This document shows, piece by piece, positions 7,074 through 7,993 of a DNA stretch of 7,993 bases; position 1 is the first letter of the stretch, and each line of letters opens with the position of its first letter. The position numbers and the translations under genes were made by a program. The stretch is from NCBI GenBank assembly GCA_003235435.1, contig QJWF01000062.1, forward strand, positions 1 through 7,993. Direction: 5' to 3'. This DNA comes from Nitrosomonadales bacterium (GTDB taxonomy: Bacteria > Pseudomonadota > Gammaproteobacteria > Burkholderiales > Gallionellaceae). The notes under the pieces were generated by a model. The model was not told the DNA's origin and made no database searches. It was given only the letters and a program-made list of their open reading frames with translations.

Positions 7074-7079
7074 TCCCTT
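7074..7079 (-). promoter_or_regulatory. Ribosome binding site deciding the symporter start at 7064
   Basis: On the minus strand AAGGGA is nine bases before the ATG at 7064-7062. It supports this start over the possible one at 7181, which would add 39 residues and run into the NnrS coding region. Confidence 0.65.
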
Positions 7080-7113
7080 CTGGCTGTTTTGCCGGCGCCT
7101 GACATGGCAGCGG

Positions 7114-7993
7114 CTAACCCGGCATCCCGTCTGCGCGCGGTTTGACAAGGATAGGGGAGTATATCCATATGAACAATGCAAAGGCGATCAGCCATGCAGA
7201 CTGCGCGATGCCGATCCACGTTGTGTATTGCAATGGCGCGATCACCGGCATCAGCACCCGCGCAATATAGGCCGCGAACAACAGGATGAATGCAGGCGCC
7301 AGCAGTCGCGAATGTCGCTGAATGTCCCGGCCGGTGTGGCCGAGCGCGATGCGAGACATCATTCCCGCCGTGATCAGGCCGATGCCGCCCACGGCGAATG
7401 CATGCAGCGCGAGGGAAGGCGACAGGGTTGTGAACGGCGCAAGCGCCTTGAGCAGGAAACCGAAATTCGCGCCGCCGTAGCCGAGGTATAACACCCACAG
7501 CAGCGGCTTTTTCCAGATGCCATGCGTGTGCCACCCCGCCAGCCGAATCGTGTGTATCACGAACAGCAAACCTGCGAGTGACGCGCTGACCGGAACGTTG
7601 CGCCAGAACACCTCGACGATCACGAAAAGCACGAACAGGTAGAAGCTCGAGCGATCTATCCACGGCCTGTTTATCAAAGACACTTGATAGCCGACGCCGC
7701 GTTCGATGAACATCGGCAACACGCGCCGGGCCATCGTGTAGATCAGAGCGAGCAGCACATACAATCCGGAATAGATTCCCCACGCGATGCCTTGTTCCAG
7801 CACGCCTGATACGCCGAGATAGAAGCAAATGTTGGCCAGCATCAGCAGCAACAGCTTGGATGCGATGCCGAGATTCTGGTGCTGCCTTGCGCGCAGGATC
7901 GGGCTGAATATCGCAATGGCGAGCCAAATGTCGAACAACAGATCCGGAATCATCATTGCCAGCATCTGCCCGGGCATCATCCAGCCGGCAAGC
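7114..7993 (-). CDS. nnrS: NnrS-family heme/copper membrane protein (5' end outside window)
   Basis: The frame is open to the window edge (LAGW precedes the first Met at 7980), and the visible 292 residues match the middle and C-terminal part of NnrS proteins, which are usually about 400 residues. The first helices are therefore missing. Landmarks, numbered from the Met at 7980: ARRVLPMFIERGV (84-96), IHTIRLAGWHTHG (142-154), LLWVLYLGYGGANFG (160-174), LHAFAVGGIGLITAGMMSR (192-210) and ALGHTGR (212-218), between about eight hydrophobic helices. NnrS proteins bind heme and copper and protect cells against nitrosative stress, often in regulons controlled by NnrR, Dnr or NsrR. Several His residues (143, 151, 153, 193, 215) are candidate ligands. 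The motif usually written LLWvLHlGY has Tyr165 instead of His. The Met at 7980 should not be taken as the true start. It is followed at 49 bases by the symporter gene. Confidence 0.88.
   Translation of the reverse strand, partial: LAGWMMPGQMLAMMIPDLLFDIWLAIAIFSPILRARQHQNLGIASKLLLLMLANICFYLGVSGVLEQGIAWGIYSGLYVLLALIYTMARRVLPMFIERGVGYQVSLINRPWIDRSSFYLFVLFVIVEVFWRNVPVSASLAGLLFVIHTIRLAGWHTHGIWKKPLLWVLYLGYGGANFGFLLKALAPFTTLSPSLALHAFAVGGIGLITAGMMSRIALGHTGRDIQRHSRLLAPAFILLFAAYIARVLMPVIAPLQYTTWIGIAQSAWLIAFALFIWIYSPILVKPRADGMPG

Noticed and set aside
7065..7181. Extended start of the symporter with 39 more residues.
   Set aside because: The extra residues are basic and unlike any symporter N-terminus, overlap the end of NnrS, and lack the AAGGGA site present before 7064.
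7061..7927. A 288-residue minus-strand open frame overlapping NnrS in another frame.
   Set aside because: The overlapping frame carries all NnrS motifs and continues to the window edge. This one is Arg-rich with no membrane pattern.

Overview
The window reads like ordinary chromosomal DNA from a Gram-negative bacterium, probably a betaproteobacterium. Moderate GC content, an outer-membrane lipoprotein and the gene families present fit the Gallionella/Sideroxydans/Nitrosomonadales type, but this placement is inferred from family content and not from a marker gene. Coding density is high. There is no RNA gene, insertion sequence, CRISPR array or long repeat, and no gene-free stretch longer than about 150 bases.

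The left half (1-3976) is on the + strand. It starts with the C-terminal half of an M48-type membrane metallopeptidase that carries a TerB-like extension. Next comes a complete AraC-type regulator fused to an O6-methylguanine-DNA methyltransferase; this is an Ada-like protein without the N-terminal zinc domain, and all its methyltransferase active-site residues are intact. Then follows a translationally coupled pair (ATGA overlap): a DUF2157-type polytopic membrane protein and a DUF4824-type single-anchor protein, neither of known function.

The right half (7993-4035) is on the - strand and converges with the left half at a 58-base gap. In transcription order it holds an NnrS-family heme/copper membrane protein (5' end outside the window), a sodium:solute symporter, a thioredoxin-like protein fused to HEAT repeats, and a putative outer-membrane beta-barrel lipoprotein. 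A clear minus-strand intrinsic terminator closes this run, and its U-tract overlaps the stop codon of the convergent + strand gene. NnrS and the symporter are 49 bases apart and probably co-transcribed. The next two genes have 86 and 64 base gaps and may have their own promoters.

Functionally, the recognisable genes point to envelope maintenance and stress handling: proteolysis, alkylation repair, nitrosative stress and thiol chemistry. No single new multi-gene system is evident. The least understood parts are the DUF2157/DUF4824 pair, the thioredoxin-HEAT fusion and the lipidated barrel.
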